A stretch of DNA of 64,000 nt from Streptomyces sp. ISL-43 (GTDB lineage Bacteria > Actinomycetota > Actinomycetes > Streptomycetales > Streptomycetaceae), in NCBI RefSeq assembly GCF_018614195.1, contig NZ_JAGGOT010000008.1, positions 62,001-126,000 of the forward strand, written 5' to 3'. Positions 43,285 through 52,211 of the stretch are shown one piece after another. The position numbers and the translations under genes are program-made. Below the pieces are notes generated by a model. That model was not told the origin of the DNA. It did no database searches and saw only the letters and a list, made by a program, of their open reading frames with translations. Numbering within the stretch: position 1 is the stretch's first letter; each line of letters begins with the position of its first letter.

Positions 43285-43872
43285 TCAGCGCTGCGTGCGC
43301 AGGCCGTCCAGGGCCATGCTGACCACCGCGTCCGCCAGTTGGTCGGGGGTGGTGCCCGGGTGCGGGCGGTACCACTCGACCAGGGAGTTGACCATGCCGA
43401 AGAGCAGGCGGGTGGCGAGGCGGATGTCGACGTCCGCCCGCAGGTCTCCCTCGGCGGCGGCGGCCTTCAGCAGCTCCGCGACCTGGTGGTCGAACTCGCG
43501 CCGGCGCTCCAGCGCCCAGCGCTCGGTGCGGGTGTTGCCGCGGACCCGCAGCAGCAGGGTCACGTAGGGCAGTTCCGCGACGAGGACCTCGACCGTGCGC
43601 CGGGTGACGTACTCGACGCGCTCGACCGCGCGTCCCCGTACCGCCCCGGGCTCCACCAGCACCGCGAAGAGCTCGTCCAGGGCCCGGCTGACGGCCCGGT
43701 GGAGCAGCTCCTCCTTGCCCGCGACGTGGTGGTAGATGGAGGACTTGGAGATGCCCGCGGCCTTCGACAGGTGCTCCATGGAGGTGCCGTCGTATCCGCG
43801 CTCGTTGAAGACCTGGACGGCGACGGTCAGGAGCGTCTCGGGCGTGTACGTGTCCCGCTTGGCCGTCGTCAT
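43285..43872 (-). CDS. paaR: TetR family regulator, probably PaaR
   Basis: 195 aa from ATG 43870-43872, overlapping the paaH stop (ATGA). TetR HTH at ~10-55 (LLTVAVQVFNERGYDGTSME, AAGISKSSIYHHVAGKEELL). The C-terminal ligand domain is helical. In actinobacteria the paa genes are repressed by TetR-type PaaR, released by phenylacetyl-CoA. The co-transcription with paaH and the two ACCGNNCGNNCGGT palindromes at paa promoters support that assignment; it is inference. Confidence 0.85.
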   Translation of the reverse strand: MTTAKRDTYTPETLLTVAVQVFNERGYDGTSMEHLSKAAGISKSSIYHHVAGKEELLHRAVSRALDELFAVLVEPGAVRGRAVERVEYVTRRTVEVLVAELPYVTLLLRVRGNTRTERWALERRREFDHQVAELLKAAAAEGDLRADVDIRLATRLLFGMVNSLVEWYRPHPGTTPDQLADAVVSMALDGLRTQR

Positions 43873-45419
43873 TCCGTCTCCCCCGCCTCGTCGTCCCCGT
43901 CGTCTCCGTCCGCCCCGCCGTCGCCCTCGTCCGCCGCGTACCCCAGCTTGTACAGCGCCAGCGACGGCGCGTACCGGCCGCCCGGGCAGCGCTCGTCGAG
44001 GTGGTGCAGCAGGTCGTACGCCCAGTCGCGGCCGAGCCGGTCGTGCCATTCGGCGGGGCCCGCCGGGTAGTTGACCCCGAGCCGCATCGCCGTGTCGATG
44101 TCCTCGGCGCCCGCCACCCCGCGCGCGACGGCGTCGGCGGTGAGGTCGATCAGCATCGCTACGGTCCGGGCGACGATCATGCCGGGGACATCGCCGATGA
44201 CGGAGACCTTCTTGCCGAGCTTCTGGAAGAGCCCGATCGCCTCGGAGAGGGTCCGCTCGCTGGTGTCCTCGCTGACGGAGAGCGCGATCCGGGTGGCGTC
44301 GCGGTAGTCGAAGGCGAGGTCGAAGTAGACGACGTCGGCGAACTCGATCGAGGTCTTGCCGTCGGCGAGCACGAGCTGACCCTCGCCCGGGAGCTGGATG
44401 TACGGGCCCCCGTGCTCGGTGGCCGTGACCTCGATCCCCGCCTCCTCGAAGAGGTCGGCGAGCGCCGCGGCGGGCCCGAGGTCACCGACGACGGTCACCT
44501 TGGCGGGCGCGTCCTCGGGACCGGCGGTGTGCGGGGCCGGGGCCTTCACGTCCGGGCCGTACGGGTACCAGCCGTGCCCCGACTTGCGGCCGAGGCGGCC
44601 CGACTGGACCAGCCGGCGCTGCGCGAGGGACGGGGTGAACTTCGGGCTGCGGAAGAAGGACTCCCACACGGAGCGGGTGACGGCCTCGTTGACGTCCTGG
44701 CCGATCAGGTCGGTCAGTGCGAAGGGGCCCATCTTGAAGCCGCCGCACTCGCGGAGCACGGCGTCGATGGTGGCCGGGTCGGCGCCCTGCTCCTCGTACA
44801 CCGCGAAGGCCTCGGCGTAGAAGGGGCGGGCGATCCGGTTGACGATGAAGCCCGGGGTGTCGGCGCAGCGCACCGGCGTCTTCCCCCAGCCCAGCACGGT
44901 GCGGTACGCGCGCTCGGCGGCGGCCGGGTCGGTCGCGAAACCGGAGACCACCTCGACCAGCGGGAGCAGCGGGGCCGGGTTGAAGAAGTGCAGGCCGAGG
45001 AAGCGGCCGGGGTGCGCGAGGCCCGCGGCGAGCTCGGTGACGGAGAGGGAGGAGGTGTTGGTGGCCAGCAGCGCGTCCGGCGAAACCACCTCTTCGAGTG
45101 CGGCGAAGAGCGCCCGCTTGACGGTGACGTCCTCGACGACCGCCTCGACGACGAGGGCGGCGCCGGCCAGCCCGGACAGTTCGGCCGCCGAATCGATTCG
45201 GCCGATCGCGTCCTCGGCCTCGGCGCGATCCAGCCGCCCCTTGGCGGCCATCCGCTCGACGCGGTCCTGCACGAAGCCGACCGCGTCGGCGGCGAGCACG
45301 GCGTCGATGTCGTAGATCAGCACGCGGTGACCTGCGAGAAGAGCGACCTGGGCGATTCCCTGCCCCATCGTCCCGGCGCCGACTACCGCCACTGTGCGGG
45401 ACCGCTCGATTGCTGTCAT
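43869..45419 (-). CDS. paaH: 3-hydroxyacyl-CoA dehydrogenase
   Basis: 516 aa from ATG 45417-45419. NAD-binding GxGxMG (VAVVGAGTMGQGIAQVALLA), catalytic LHFFNPAPLLPLVEVV with His, then PGFIVNRIARPFYAEA. A second copy of the C-terminal dimerisation domain follows (PGMIVARTVAMLIDLTADAV), as in PaaH/PaaC-type enzymes of ~500 aa. It oxidises 3-hydroxyadipyl-CoA in phenylacetate catabolism. The acidic tail (Asp/Gly run) is disposable-looking. Confidence 0.93.
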   Translation of the reverse strand: MTAIERSRTVAVVGAGTMGQGIAQVALLAGHRVLIYDIDAVLAADAVGFVQDRVERMAAKGRLDRAEAEDAIGRIDSAAELSGLAGAALVVEAVVEDVTVKRALFAALEEVVSPDALLATNTSSLSVTELAAGLAHPGRFLGLHFFNPAPLLPLVEVVSGFATDPAAAERAYRTVLGWGKTPVRCADTPGFIVNRIARPFYAEAFAVYEEQGADPATIDAVLRECGGFKMGPFALTDLIGQDVNEAVTRSVWESFFRSPKFTPSLAQRRLVQSGRLGRKSGHGWYPYGPDVKAPAPHTAGPEDAPAKVTVVGDLGPAAALADLFEEAGIEVTATEHGGPYIQLPGEGQLVLADGKTSIEFADVVYFDLAFDYRDATRIALSVSEDTSERTLSEAIGLFQKLGKKVSVIGDVPGMIVARTVAMLIDLTADAVARGVAGAEDIDTAMRLGVNYPAGPAEWHDRLGRDWAYDLLHHLDERCPGGRYAPSLALYKLGYAADEGDGGADGDDGDDEAGETE

Positions 45420-45474
45420 GACCCGATCCTCCCGCACCGACTTATCCACAGGCCTGCCGGGCCCTCTTGTCCCG

Positions 45475-45488
45475 ACCGATCGTTCGGT
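45475..45488. promoter_or_regulatory. PaaR-type operator in the paaH/paaN divergent promoter
   Basis: ACCGATCGTTCGGT fits the palindrome ACCGNNCGNNCGGT exactly. It lies between the divergent paaH (start 45419) and paaN (start 45577). The same class of site is at 50023-50036; the two share an 18-base core in opposite orientation. Confidence 0.85.
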
Positions 45489-45576
45489 TACTCTAACTCC
45501 AGTCTGCTCTTCTTCATCCCTTCTTGCCCGACCCGATCGCCTGATCCCGCCCGGCTCAACGAGGAGTTGGTCCCTG

Positions 45577-47259
45577 ATGGCCGCCGAGCTCACCGTCCCC
45601 CAGCTGTCCGCCAAGCACCGGCCCACCCTGGACCAGGCCCTGGCCACGATCCGCAGCCGCGCCTACTGGTCCCCGCATCCCGAGCACCCCAAGGCCTACG
45701 GGGAGACCGCGCCGGCCGACGGCCTCGCCGCCTTCGAGGCGCTGCGCGGCACCCGGCTCGACCTCGGGCAGCCCGGCACCGACGACTGGACGGGCGCCGA
45801 GACCTCCCCGTACGGCGTCGAGCTCGGCGTGGAGTACCCGCACGTGGACCCGGAGGTGCTGCTGCCCGCGATGCGCGCCGGCATGGGCGCCTGGCGCGAC
45901 GCCGGGCCCGAGACCCGCGCCCTGGTCTGCATCGAGATCCTGGCCCGGATCTCGGCGCGGACGCACGAGTTCGCGCACGCGGTCATGCACACCAGCGGCC
46001 AGGCCTTCATGATGGCGTTCCAGGCGGGCGGCCCGCACGCGCAGGACCGCGGCCTGGAGGCCGTCGCCTACGCGTACGAGGAGCAGACCCGGGTCCCGGG
46101 ACAGGCCGACTGGTCGAAGCCGCAGGGCAAGAAGGACCCGCTGGAGCTGGGCAAGACCTTCACGGCCGTCCCGCGCGGGATCTCCCTGATGATCGGCTGC
46201 AACACCTTCCCCACCTGGAACGGCTACCCGGGGATCTTCGCCTCCCTCGCCACCGGCAACCCGGTGCTGGTCAAGCCGCACCCGCGCGCCGTGCTCCCGC
46301 TGGCGCTGACCGTCCAGGTGGCCCGCGAGGTCCTGGCCGACGCCGGCTTCGACCCGAACCTGGTGGCGCTGGCGGTGGAGCGGCCGGGCGAGGGCATCGC
46401 CAAGGAGCTCGCCGTCCGCCCCGAGATCAAGGTCATCGACTACACCGGGTCCACCGAGTTCGGCGAGTGGCTGGAGACCAACGCCCGCCAGGCGCAGGTC
46501 TACACGGAGAAGGCCGGCGTCAACACCGTCGTCCTGGACTCCACCGACAACTACAAGGGGATGCTGTCCAACCTGGCCTTCTCGCTGTCCCTGTACAGCG
46601 GCCAGATGTGCACCACCCCGCAGAACCTGCTGATCCCGCGCGACGGCATCGAGACGGACGCCGGGCACAAGACGTACGACGAGGTCGTGTCGGACCTCGC
46701 GGGCGCGGTCGGCGGCCTGCTCGGCGACGACGCCCGGGCCAACGCCCTGCTCGGCGCGCTGGTCAACCCGGACGTCAAGGCCCGCCTGGAGGCGGCGGCC
46801 GGGCTCGGCGAGGTCGCGCTGGCCTCGCGCGAGGTGGCGCATCCGGAGTTCCCGGGCGCCGTGGTGCGCACGCCGGTGATGGTGAAGCTGGACTCCGCCA
46901 AGCCGGACGACTCCGCCCCCTACCTCTCCGAGTGCTTCGGCCCGGTCTCCTTCGCGGTGGCGGTCGACTCCACGGCGAGCGCGCTGGACCTGCTGCGGCG
47001 CACGGTCCGCGAGAAGGGTGCGATGACGGTCGGGGCGTACACGACCTCCGCGGACACCGAGCGGGCCATCGAGGAGGTCTGCCTGGAGGAGTCGGCGCAG
47101 CTCTCGCTGAACCTGACGGGCGGGGTCTATGTGAACCAGACCGCGGCCTTCTCCGACTTCCACGGCTCGGGCGGCAACCCCGCGGCGAACGCGGCGCTGT
47201 GCGACGGGGCGTTCGTCTCCAACCGCTTCCGCGTGGTGGAGGTCCGCCGCCAGGGCTAG
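45577..47259 (+). CDS. paaN: Phenylacetate pathway aldehyde dehydrogenase PaaN
   Basis: 560 aa from ATG 45577, with GAGGAG ten bases upstream. Aldehyde dehydrogenase fold with TGSTEFGEWLETNA (cofactor site), catalytic Cys in YSGQMCTTPQNLL and Glu-bearing motif GGVYVNQT at the end. It matches PaaN in length: unlike PaaZ it lacks the C-terminal MaoC hydratase that opens the oxepin ring, so a separate hydratase gene is needed, not seen here. It is convergent with, and overlaps by four bases, the methyltransferase gene. Confidence 0.93.
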   Translation: MAAELTVPQLSAKHRPTLDQALATIRSRAYWSPHPEHPKAYGETAPADGLAAFEALRGTRLDLGQPGTDDWTGAETSPYGVELGVEYPHVDPEVLLPAMRAGMGAWRDAGPETRALVCIEILARISARTHEFAHAVMHTSGQAFMMAFQAGGPHAQDRGLEAVAYAYEEQTRVPGQADWSKPQGKKDPLELGKTFTAVPRGISLMIGCNTFPTWNGYPGIFASLATGNPVLVKPHPRAVLPLALTVQVAREVLADAGFDPNLVALAVERPGEGIAKELAVRPEIKVIDYTGSTEFGEWLETNARQAQVYTEKAGVNTVVLDSTDNYKGMLSNLAFSLSLYSGQMCTTPQNLLIPRDGIETDAGHKTYDEVVSDLAGAVGGLLGDDARANALLGALVNPDVKARLEAAAGLGEVALASREVAHPEFPGAVVRTPVMVKLDSAKPDDSAPYLSECFGPVSFAVAVDSTASALDLLRRTVREKGAMTVGAYTTSADTERAIEEVCLEESAQLSLNLTGGVYVNQTAAFSDFHGSGGNPAANAALCDGAFVSNRFRVVEVRRQG

Positions 47260-48032
47260 TCCGCCGGGCGGGCCTCCGGGCGGGGCCCGCCCCAGTGGAA
47301 GAGGGTCATGGCCACGCTGGTGGCCAGGTTGTAGCTGGAGACCTGCGGGCGCATCGGCAGGGACACCAGGTGATCGGCGCGGGCGCGGAGCTCGGGCGAG
47401 ATGCCGTGGCGTTCGGAGCCGAAGGCGAGCAGGGCGTCGTCCGGGAGGGTGAGGGCACGGATGTCCTCGCCCTCCGGGTCGAGCGCGTACAGCGGGCCGG
47501 GCGGCAGGGTGTCGAGGTCGACCTGGTCCACGGTGGTGGCGTAGTGCAGTCCCGCTCCGGCGCGGACCACGTTGGGGTGCCAGGGGTCGAGGTCGCCGCG
47601 GGTGACGACGCCGGTGGCGCCGAAGCCCGCCGCGAGGCGGACGACGGCGCCGACGTTGCCGAGGTTGCGGGGGTTGTCGAGGATGACGACCGGGGCCGTC
47701 CTGGGCATGGCCGCGAGCCGGGCCCGCCCCTCGGCCCGGCCGGGCCGGACCGCGAGGGCCGCCACCCCGGTGGGATGCACCCGGGTCAGCAGTTCCCGCA
47801 GGGGCGCCCGCCGCACCAGCCGCGCGACGTCCGCCTCCACGTCGGCGGCCAGCTCGCGCGCGAGGCCCCGTACCGCCTCCGGGTCGTCGGCGACGGCCAT
47901 CCGCACGTCCGCCCCGAAGCGCAGGGCGTGCTTGAGCGCGTGGAACCCGTCGAGGAGCACGAGGTCCTCCCGGGCGGCGGCCTCCCGCCACTGCCGCTGG
48001 GTGCCGTCGGGGTTCTCGTGCTGCTCACTCAT
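47256..48032 (-). CDS. TrmH/SpoU family RNA 2'-O-methyltransferase
   Basis: 258 aa from ATG 48030-48032. SPOUT knot motifs are complete: VVILDNPRNLGNVGAVVRLA (motif 1), LLAFGSERHGIS (motif 2) and VSLPMRPQVSSYNLATSVAM (motif 3). An N-terminal L30e-like RNA-binding part precedes it. It methylates rRNA or tRNA at an unknown position. Its start overlaps the stop of the upstream HTTM gene by four bases. Confidence 0.93.
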   Translation of the reverse strand: MSEQHENPDGTQRQWREAAAREDLVLLDGFHALKHALRFGADVRMAVADDPEAVRGLARELAADVEADVARLVRRAPLRELLTRVHPTGVAALAVRPGRAEGRARLAAMPRTAPVVILDNPRNLGNVGAVVRLAAGFGATGVVTRGDLDPWHPNVVRAGAGLHYATTVDQVDLDTLPPGPLYALDPEGEDIRALTLPDDALLAFGSERHGISPELRARADHLVSLPMRPQVSSYNLATSVAMTLFHWGGPRPEARPAD

Positions 48033-49243
48033 GCCACCGAGCCTACGGTCCCGGGCCGCGCCTCCCGCTCCGGTCCGGTTCCGGGCTCCTGGTCCTGGTC
48101 CTGGTCCGGGCCCGGCTCCTGGTCCGGCGCGGGCCCCCGGCCGCGCCGCCGCAGCGCCGCGGCCCGCGCGCCGAGCCACAGCAGGAACGCCGTCGGCAGG
48201 AAGACCGCGTCGGCGGCGATCATCGCCAGTGAGAAGAAGGGCAGCCCCAGCAGCACGGCGATGCCCACGTGCTCCAGCATCATCAGCCCCAGCAGCACGT
48301 TCTTGATCCGCCGGTTGAACACCGTGAACGGGAACGCCACCTGGACCGCGACCGTGCCGTACGACAGCAGCATGACCAGCGTGCCGCTGCCGGCCAGGAG
48401 GGCCGACAGCCCCGGCCACGGGGCGAAGTAGTCCAGGCCCAGCGGGTAGTACAGGGCCGTCCCGTCCTGCCAGCGCGAACCCTGGATCTTGTACCAGCCG
48501 GCCGTCGCGTAGATCAGGCAGACCTCCGTCATGATCACCAGCATCCCGGCGTTGTGCACCAGGTTGGCCAGGACGTCGAGGACCGCCCGCCCCTCCCCCT
48601 CCGGCTCGTAGCGGTCGACCATCCACCACAGCGCGGCGAGCACCCACAGCGCGGCGAAGGCCACCATCCAGCCGGTGCTGAACCCCCCGGTCACGGACCC
48701 GTACGCGAACACCGCGCCGAGCACGCCCCACAGCGCCGGCCCGGCGCTCCCGGCCGAGGCGGTGCCCAGCCGGCGGGCGCGGCGGGCGTCCAGCGACCAC
48801 ACCCGCGCGCAGCGGGTCAGTACGAGGTAGATCGCCATCAGGTGGATGACGTTGTCGCCGCCGTCGCCCATGAAGACGCTGCGGTTCTGCAGCGACAGCA
48901 CGCCGACCATGAACAGCACGGACGTCGCCCGCGTGCGCCAGCCCAGCAGCAGCAGCGCGCTCGACAGTACGGAGAGGGCGTAGACGATCTCGAACCAGAG
49001 CGGCGAGTCCGACCACATCAGCACCGTGAAGGCGTGGTTCGAGTCGATCAGCCGGCGCGCCAGCTCCCAGCTCCAGGGGCCGTCCGGCCCGTACAGCTCG
49101 TGCCGGTGGGGGAACTCCCGGAGCAGGAAGAACAGCCAGGTGCCGGCGAAGCCGATGCGGACCACGGCGCTCTGGTACGGGCCCAGCGCCTGCCCGGTGA
49201 CCTTGGCCAGCGCCCGCCCGGCCGCGGCCCGCACGCCGCTCAC
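48029..49243 (-). CDS. HTTM domain membrane protein
   Basis: 404 aa from GTG 49241-49243 (GTGA overlap with DUF5819). About ten transmembrane helices with the HTTM landmarks: VVRIGFAGTWLFFLLREFP, NVIHLMAIYLVLTR, YATAGWYKIQGSRW and a late MMLEHVGIAVLLGLPFF. The HTTM family is distantly related to vitamin K-dependent gamma-carboxylase; bacterial functions are unknown. The C-tail is Pro/Asp/Gln-rich, ending in alternating Asp-Gln. It forms a translationally coupled pair with DUF5819. Confidence 0.9.
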   Translation of the reverse strand: MSGVRAAAGRALAKVTGQALGPYQSAVVRIGFAGTWLFFLLREFPHRHELYGPDGPWSWELARRLIDSNHAFTVLMWSDSPLWFEIVYALSVLSSALLLLGWRTRATSVLFMVGVLSLQNRSVFMGDGGDNVIHLMAIYLVLTRCARVWSLDARRARRLGTASAGSAGPALWGVLGAVFAYGSVTGGFSTGWMVAFAALWVLAALWWMVDRYEPEGEGRAVLDVLANLVHNAGMLVIMTEVCLIYATAGWYKIQGSRWQDGTALYYPLGLDYFAPWPGLSALLAGSGTLVMLLSYGTVAVQVAFPFTVFNRRIKNVLLGLMMLEHVGIAVLLGLPFFSLAMIAADAVFLPTAFLLWLGARAAALRRRGRGPAPDQEPGPDQDQDQEPGTGPEREARPGTVGSVA

Positions 49244-49938
49244 ACCGTCCACCACGCCAGCTCCCGGTAGTACGTCTGGGTGTCGGTCTCCTCGTCGGAC
49301 CACTCGGGCGCGGGGACCGCCGTCGTCGCCGCGCGCAGCTGGATCCGTACGATCCGGCCCACGGCGAGGCGCCCGCCCTTGCCCACGGCCATGTCGGCTT
49401 CCGTCCGGGGGTCCAGCCGGTCCAGCGCGATGCGGCGCAGGTACTGCTCCGCGAGTTCGCCGCGCTCGCCGTTCGCCTTGTTGTCCTCGTCGTGGGAGCT
49501 GGTGAAGAAGTCCCAGGCCCGGCGGAGCTCGTTCTGCTCGGTGTGGCTCGGCAGCAGGCTGTGGCGGATGGCCAGGCCGTCCTCGGCGGACAGCCCGCGC
49601 CAGTTGCCGGTGACCAGCAGCCCGTCGTCCGTCCGCACCTCCGCGCGGACCTCGACGGAGATGTTCTGCTGGAGCGGGTTGGGCGCGAAGAGCTTCCAGT
49701 TCTGTTCGAATTCGGGGTAGACCCAGCCGTCGACCATCTCCGCGTTCTGCTTGCTCACCGTGTTGGACGGGGCCACGTGCAGGAACACGAGCGCCAGGTG
49801 CCCGCAGGCCGCCACGGCCACGCCGCCTAGGGCGAGGGCCGCTACGACCCGGTACGGGGTGGACAGACCGGCGATTCCGGGCGCCCTCGGCGGGGGCGGC
49901 GCGCCCCCTTCCGGGGGCTGGTGCTCGTTCGAATCCAT
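49240..49938 (-). CDS. DUF5819 family protein
   Basis: 232 aa from ATG 49936-49938. One transmembrane helix (YRVVAALALGGVAVAACGHL) after a Pro-rich cytoplasmic N-terminus, then an extracytoplasmic domain with the family motif WKLFAPNPLQQN and RAEVRTDDG. It overlaps the HTTM gene start and is probably its partner: the two occur together in many actinobacteria. Divergent from paaA. Confidence 0.9.
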   Translation of the reverse strand: MDSNEHQPPEGGAPPPPRAPGIAGLSTPYRVVAALALGGVAVAACGHLALVFLHVAPSNTVSKQNAEMVDGWVYPEFEQNWKLFAPNPLQQNISVEVRAEVRTDDGLLVTGNWRGLSAEDGLAIRHSLLPSHTEQNELRRAWDFFTSSHDEDNKANGERGELAEQYLRRIALDRLDPRTEADMAVGKGGRLAVGRIVRIQLRAATTAVPAPEWSDEETDTQTYYRELAWWTV

Positions 49939-50022
49939 CCCGCCCCGATCATCCGGCATCCACATGGTTGACCACAGAGGTTGACACCCTACGGGCCGTC
50001 GTCCCACCATTGAAGAGCATGA

Positions 50023-50036
50023 ACCGAACGATCGGT
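50023..50036. promoter_or_regulatory. PaaR-type operator at the paaA/DUF5819 divergent promoter
   Basis: ACCGAACGATCGGT fits ACCGNNCGNNCGGT exactly, 45 bp upstream of paaA. Flanking bases extend the palindrome (an AACCGAACGATCGGTCGG core shared with 45475-45488 in reverse). It should be bound by the TetR protein encoded at 43285-43872. Confidence 0.85.
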
Positions 50037-50080
50037 CGGTCGGGCGGACAAGGCGGAAGAACCTCTGACAGGGGGCCGTG

Positions 50081-51127
50081 ATGGTGGCAGTGACCCCGGA
50101 AACGGGGCAGGACGCGGGACGGGAGTCCGGGATCGGCGTGAGCGCCGACCTCGGCGCGCAGCTCGCGGCGGCCTTCGACGCCGCCGTGGCGGCCGACGAG
50201 CGCGTGGAACCGCGCGACTGGATGCCCGACGAGTACCGCGCCTCCCTGGTCCGCCAGATGGCCCAGCACGCCCATTCCGAGATCATCGGCATGCAGCCCG
50301 AGGCGAACTGGATCACCCGCGCGCCCTCGCTGCGCCGCAAGGCGATCCTGATGGCGAAGGTCCAGGACGAGGCCGGCCACGGCCTGTACCTGTACAGCGC
50401 CGCCGAGACCCTCGGCACCAGCCGCGACGAGCTCCTCGACAAGCTCCACGCCGGGAAGCAGAAGTACTCCTCGATCTTCAACTACCCCACGCTGACCTGG
50501 GCCGACGTCGGCGCCATCGGCTGGCTCGTGGACGGCGCGGCGATCACCAACCAGGTCCCGATCTGCCGCTGCTCCTACGGGCCGTACGCGCGGGCCATGG
50601 TCCGGATCTGCAAGGAGGAGTCCTTCCACCAGCGCCAGGGGTACGAGCTGCTCCTCGCGCTGTCGCGGGGCACCGAGGCGCAGCACGCGATGGCGCAGGA
50701 CGCCGTCGACCGGTGGTGGTGGCCCTCCCTGATGATGTTCGGCCCGCCGGACGGGGAGTCGGCGCACTCGGCGCAGTCGATGGCCTGGCGGATCAAACGC
50801 CACTCCAATGACGACCTGCGCCAGCGCTTCGTCGACATCGCCGTCCCGCAGGCCGAGTCGCTGGGCCTGACCCTGCCCGACCCGGACCTGAAGTGGAACG
50901 AGGAGCGCGGGCACCACGACTTCGGCGCGATCGACTGGACCGAGTTCTGGGAAGTGCTCAAGGGCAACGGCCCGTGCAACGAGGAGCGGATAGGGCAGCG
51001 CCGGGCGGCCCACGAGGAAGGCGCCTGGGTGCGCGACGCGGCCGCGGCGTACGCGGAGAAGCAGGCGGCAACAGCAGCAGCAGCAGCAGCAGCAACAACA
51101 ACAACGGGAAGCGAGGCGCGGGTATGA
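50081..51127 (+). CDS. paaA: Phenylacetyl-CoA 1,2-epoxidase subunit PaaA
   Basis: 348 aa from ATG 50081; GTG 50078 is in frame. Diiron ferritin-like oxygenase subunit: ligands in [28 protein letters not shown] and [14 protein letters not shown]. It epoxidises the phenyl ring of phenylacetyl-CoA with PaaBCE. The C-terminal 20 residues are an Ala/Thr run encoded by GCA and ACA triplet repeats, not part of the fold. Start of the paaABCDE operon. Confidence 0.96.
   Translation: MVAVTPETGQDAGRESGIGVSADLGAQLAAAFDAAVAADERVEPRDWMPDEYRASLVRQMAQHAHSEIIGMQPEANWITRAPSLRRKAILMAKVQDEAGHGLYLYSAAETLGTSRDELLDKLHAGKQKYSSIFNYPTLTWADVGAIGWLVDGAAITNQVPICRCSYGPYARAMVRICKEESFHQRQGYELLLALSRGTEAQHAMAQDAVDRWWWPSLMMFGPPDGESAHSAQSMAWRIKRHSNDDLRQRFVDIAVPQAESLGLTLPDPDLKWNEERGHHDFGAIDWTEFWEVLKGNGPCNEERIGQRRAAHEEGAWVRDAAAAYAEKQAATAAAAAAATTTTGSEARV
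51071..51106 (+). repeat. GCA/ACA triplet repeat in the paaA tail
   Basis: Seven GCA codons (51074-51094) followed by ACA codons and ACG encode Ala7-Thr4 near the end of PaaA. Use of A-ending codons is unlike the rest of the gene, a sign of triplet slippage. Confidence 0.9.
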
Positions 51128-51408
51128 CGCAGAACTGGCCCCTGTGGGAGGTGTTCGTCCGCTCGCGGCGCGGCCTCTCGCACACGCACGCGGGCAGCCT
51201 GCACGCCCCCGACGCGGAGATGGCCCTGCGCAACGCCCGCGATCTCTACACCCGGCGCGGCGAGGGCATCTCGATCTGGGTCGTGCCCTCCACGGAGATC
51301 ACGGCGTCCTCCCCGGACGAGCGGGACCCCTTCTTCGCCCCGTCCGCCGACAAGCCGTACCGCCACCCGACCTTCTACGAGATCCCCGAGGGGGTGAACC
51401 ACCTGTGA
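51124..51408 (+). CDS. paaB: Phenylacetyl-CoA epoxidase subunit PaaB
   Basis: 94 aa from ATG 51124 (ATGA overlap with paaA). Family signature [20 protein letters not shown] and [13 protein letters not shown]. PaaB is a small structural subunit needed for the PaaABCE complex. Usual length. Confidence 0.96.
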   Translation: MTQNWPLWEVFVRSRRGLSHTHAGSLHAPDAEMALRNARDLYTRRGEGISIWVVPSTEITASSPDERDPFFAPSADKPYRHPTFYEIPEGVNHL

Positions 51409-52211
51409 CCAGCACCTCCGGGACCCGCGGGACCTCCACCACCGCCGCTGCCACCGCTGCCGCCGCCTCCTTGACCTCGGGCGACGAGGCGGTCCCCACG
51501 GCCGCCCTCCTCGCCCTCGCCGACGACGCGCTGATCCTCTCCCACCGCCTCGGCGAGTGGGCGGGACACGCGCCCGTCCTGGAGGAGGATGTCGCCCTCG
51601 CCAACATCGCCCTCGACCTGCTCGGCCAGGCACGCGTCCTGCTGTCGATGGCCGGCGACGAGGACGAACTGGCGTACCTGCGCGAGGAGCGGTCCTTCCG
51701 CAACCTCCAGCTGGTCGAGCAGCCGAACGGCGACTTCGCCCACACCATCGCGCGCCAGCTCTACTTCTCCCTCTACCAGCACGAGCTCTACGCGGAACTC
51801 GCGCTCGGGGACGGCCCGTTCGGGCCGCTCGCCGCGAAGGCGGTCAAGGAGACGGCCTACCACCGCGACCACGCCGAGCAGTGGACGCTGCGGCTCGGCG
51901 ACGGCACCGAGGAGAGCCGGGCCCGGATGCGGGCCGCGCTGGACGCGCTGTGGAAGTACACCGGCGAGATGTTCCGGCCGGTGGACGGGCTCGACGGGGC
52001 CGACGGCGTCGACTGGGCCGCCCTGGAAGGCCGGTGGCTGGCCGCGGTGGGCGGCGTACTGGAGCGGGCCGGGCTGGAGCTGCCCCAGGGGCCGCGCCAC
52101 GGAGCCTGGGCCGCGGGAGCCGGCCGGCAGGGACTGCACACCGAGTCGTTCGGCCGGCTGCTCGCGGAGATGCAGCACCTGCACCGCAGCCACCCGGGGG
52201 CGTCATGGTGA
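51405..52211 (+). CDS. paaC: Phenylacetyl-CoA epoxidase subunit PaaC
   Basis: 268 aa from GTG 51405 (GTGA overlap with paaB). After a Thr/Ala/Ser-rich 30-residue extension comes the ferritin-like PaaC fold: DDALILSHRLGEWAGHAPVL, NIALDLLGQARVLL, LVEQPNGDFAHTIARQ and TAYHRDHAEQW. It is the non-catalytic partner of PaaA. It overlaps paaD by seven bases. Confidence 0.95.
   Translation: MTSTSGTRGTSTTAAATAAAASLTSGDEAVPTAALLALADDALILSHRLGEWAGHAPVLEEDVALANIALDLLGQARVLLSMAGDEDELAYLREERSFRNLQLVEQPNGDFAHTIARQLYFSLYQHELYAELALGDGPFGPLAAKAVKETAYHRDHAEQWTLRLGDGTEESRARMRAALDALWKYTGEMFRPVDGLDGADGVDWAALEGRWLAAVGGVLERAGLELPQGPRHGAWAAGAGRQGLHTESFGRLLAEMQHLHRSHPGASW

Noticed and set aside
45577..47259. Bifunctional PaaZ ring-opening enzyme
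   Set aside because: The protein ends after the aldehyde dehydrogenase domain; no MaoC hydratase domain is present, so PaaN fits better.
49920..49945. GTTCGAATCC motif like a tRNA T-loop
   Set aside because: It is the start region of the DUF5819 gene and no acceptor, D or anticodon stems can be found around it.
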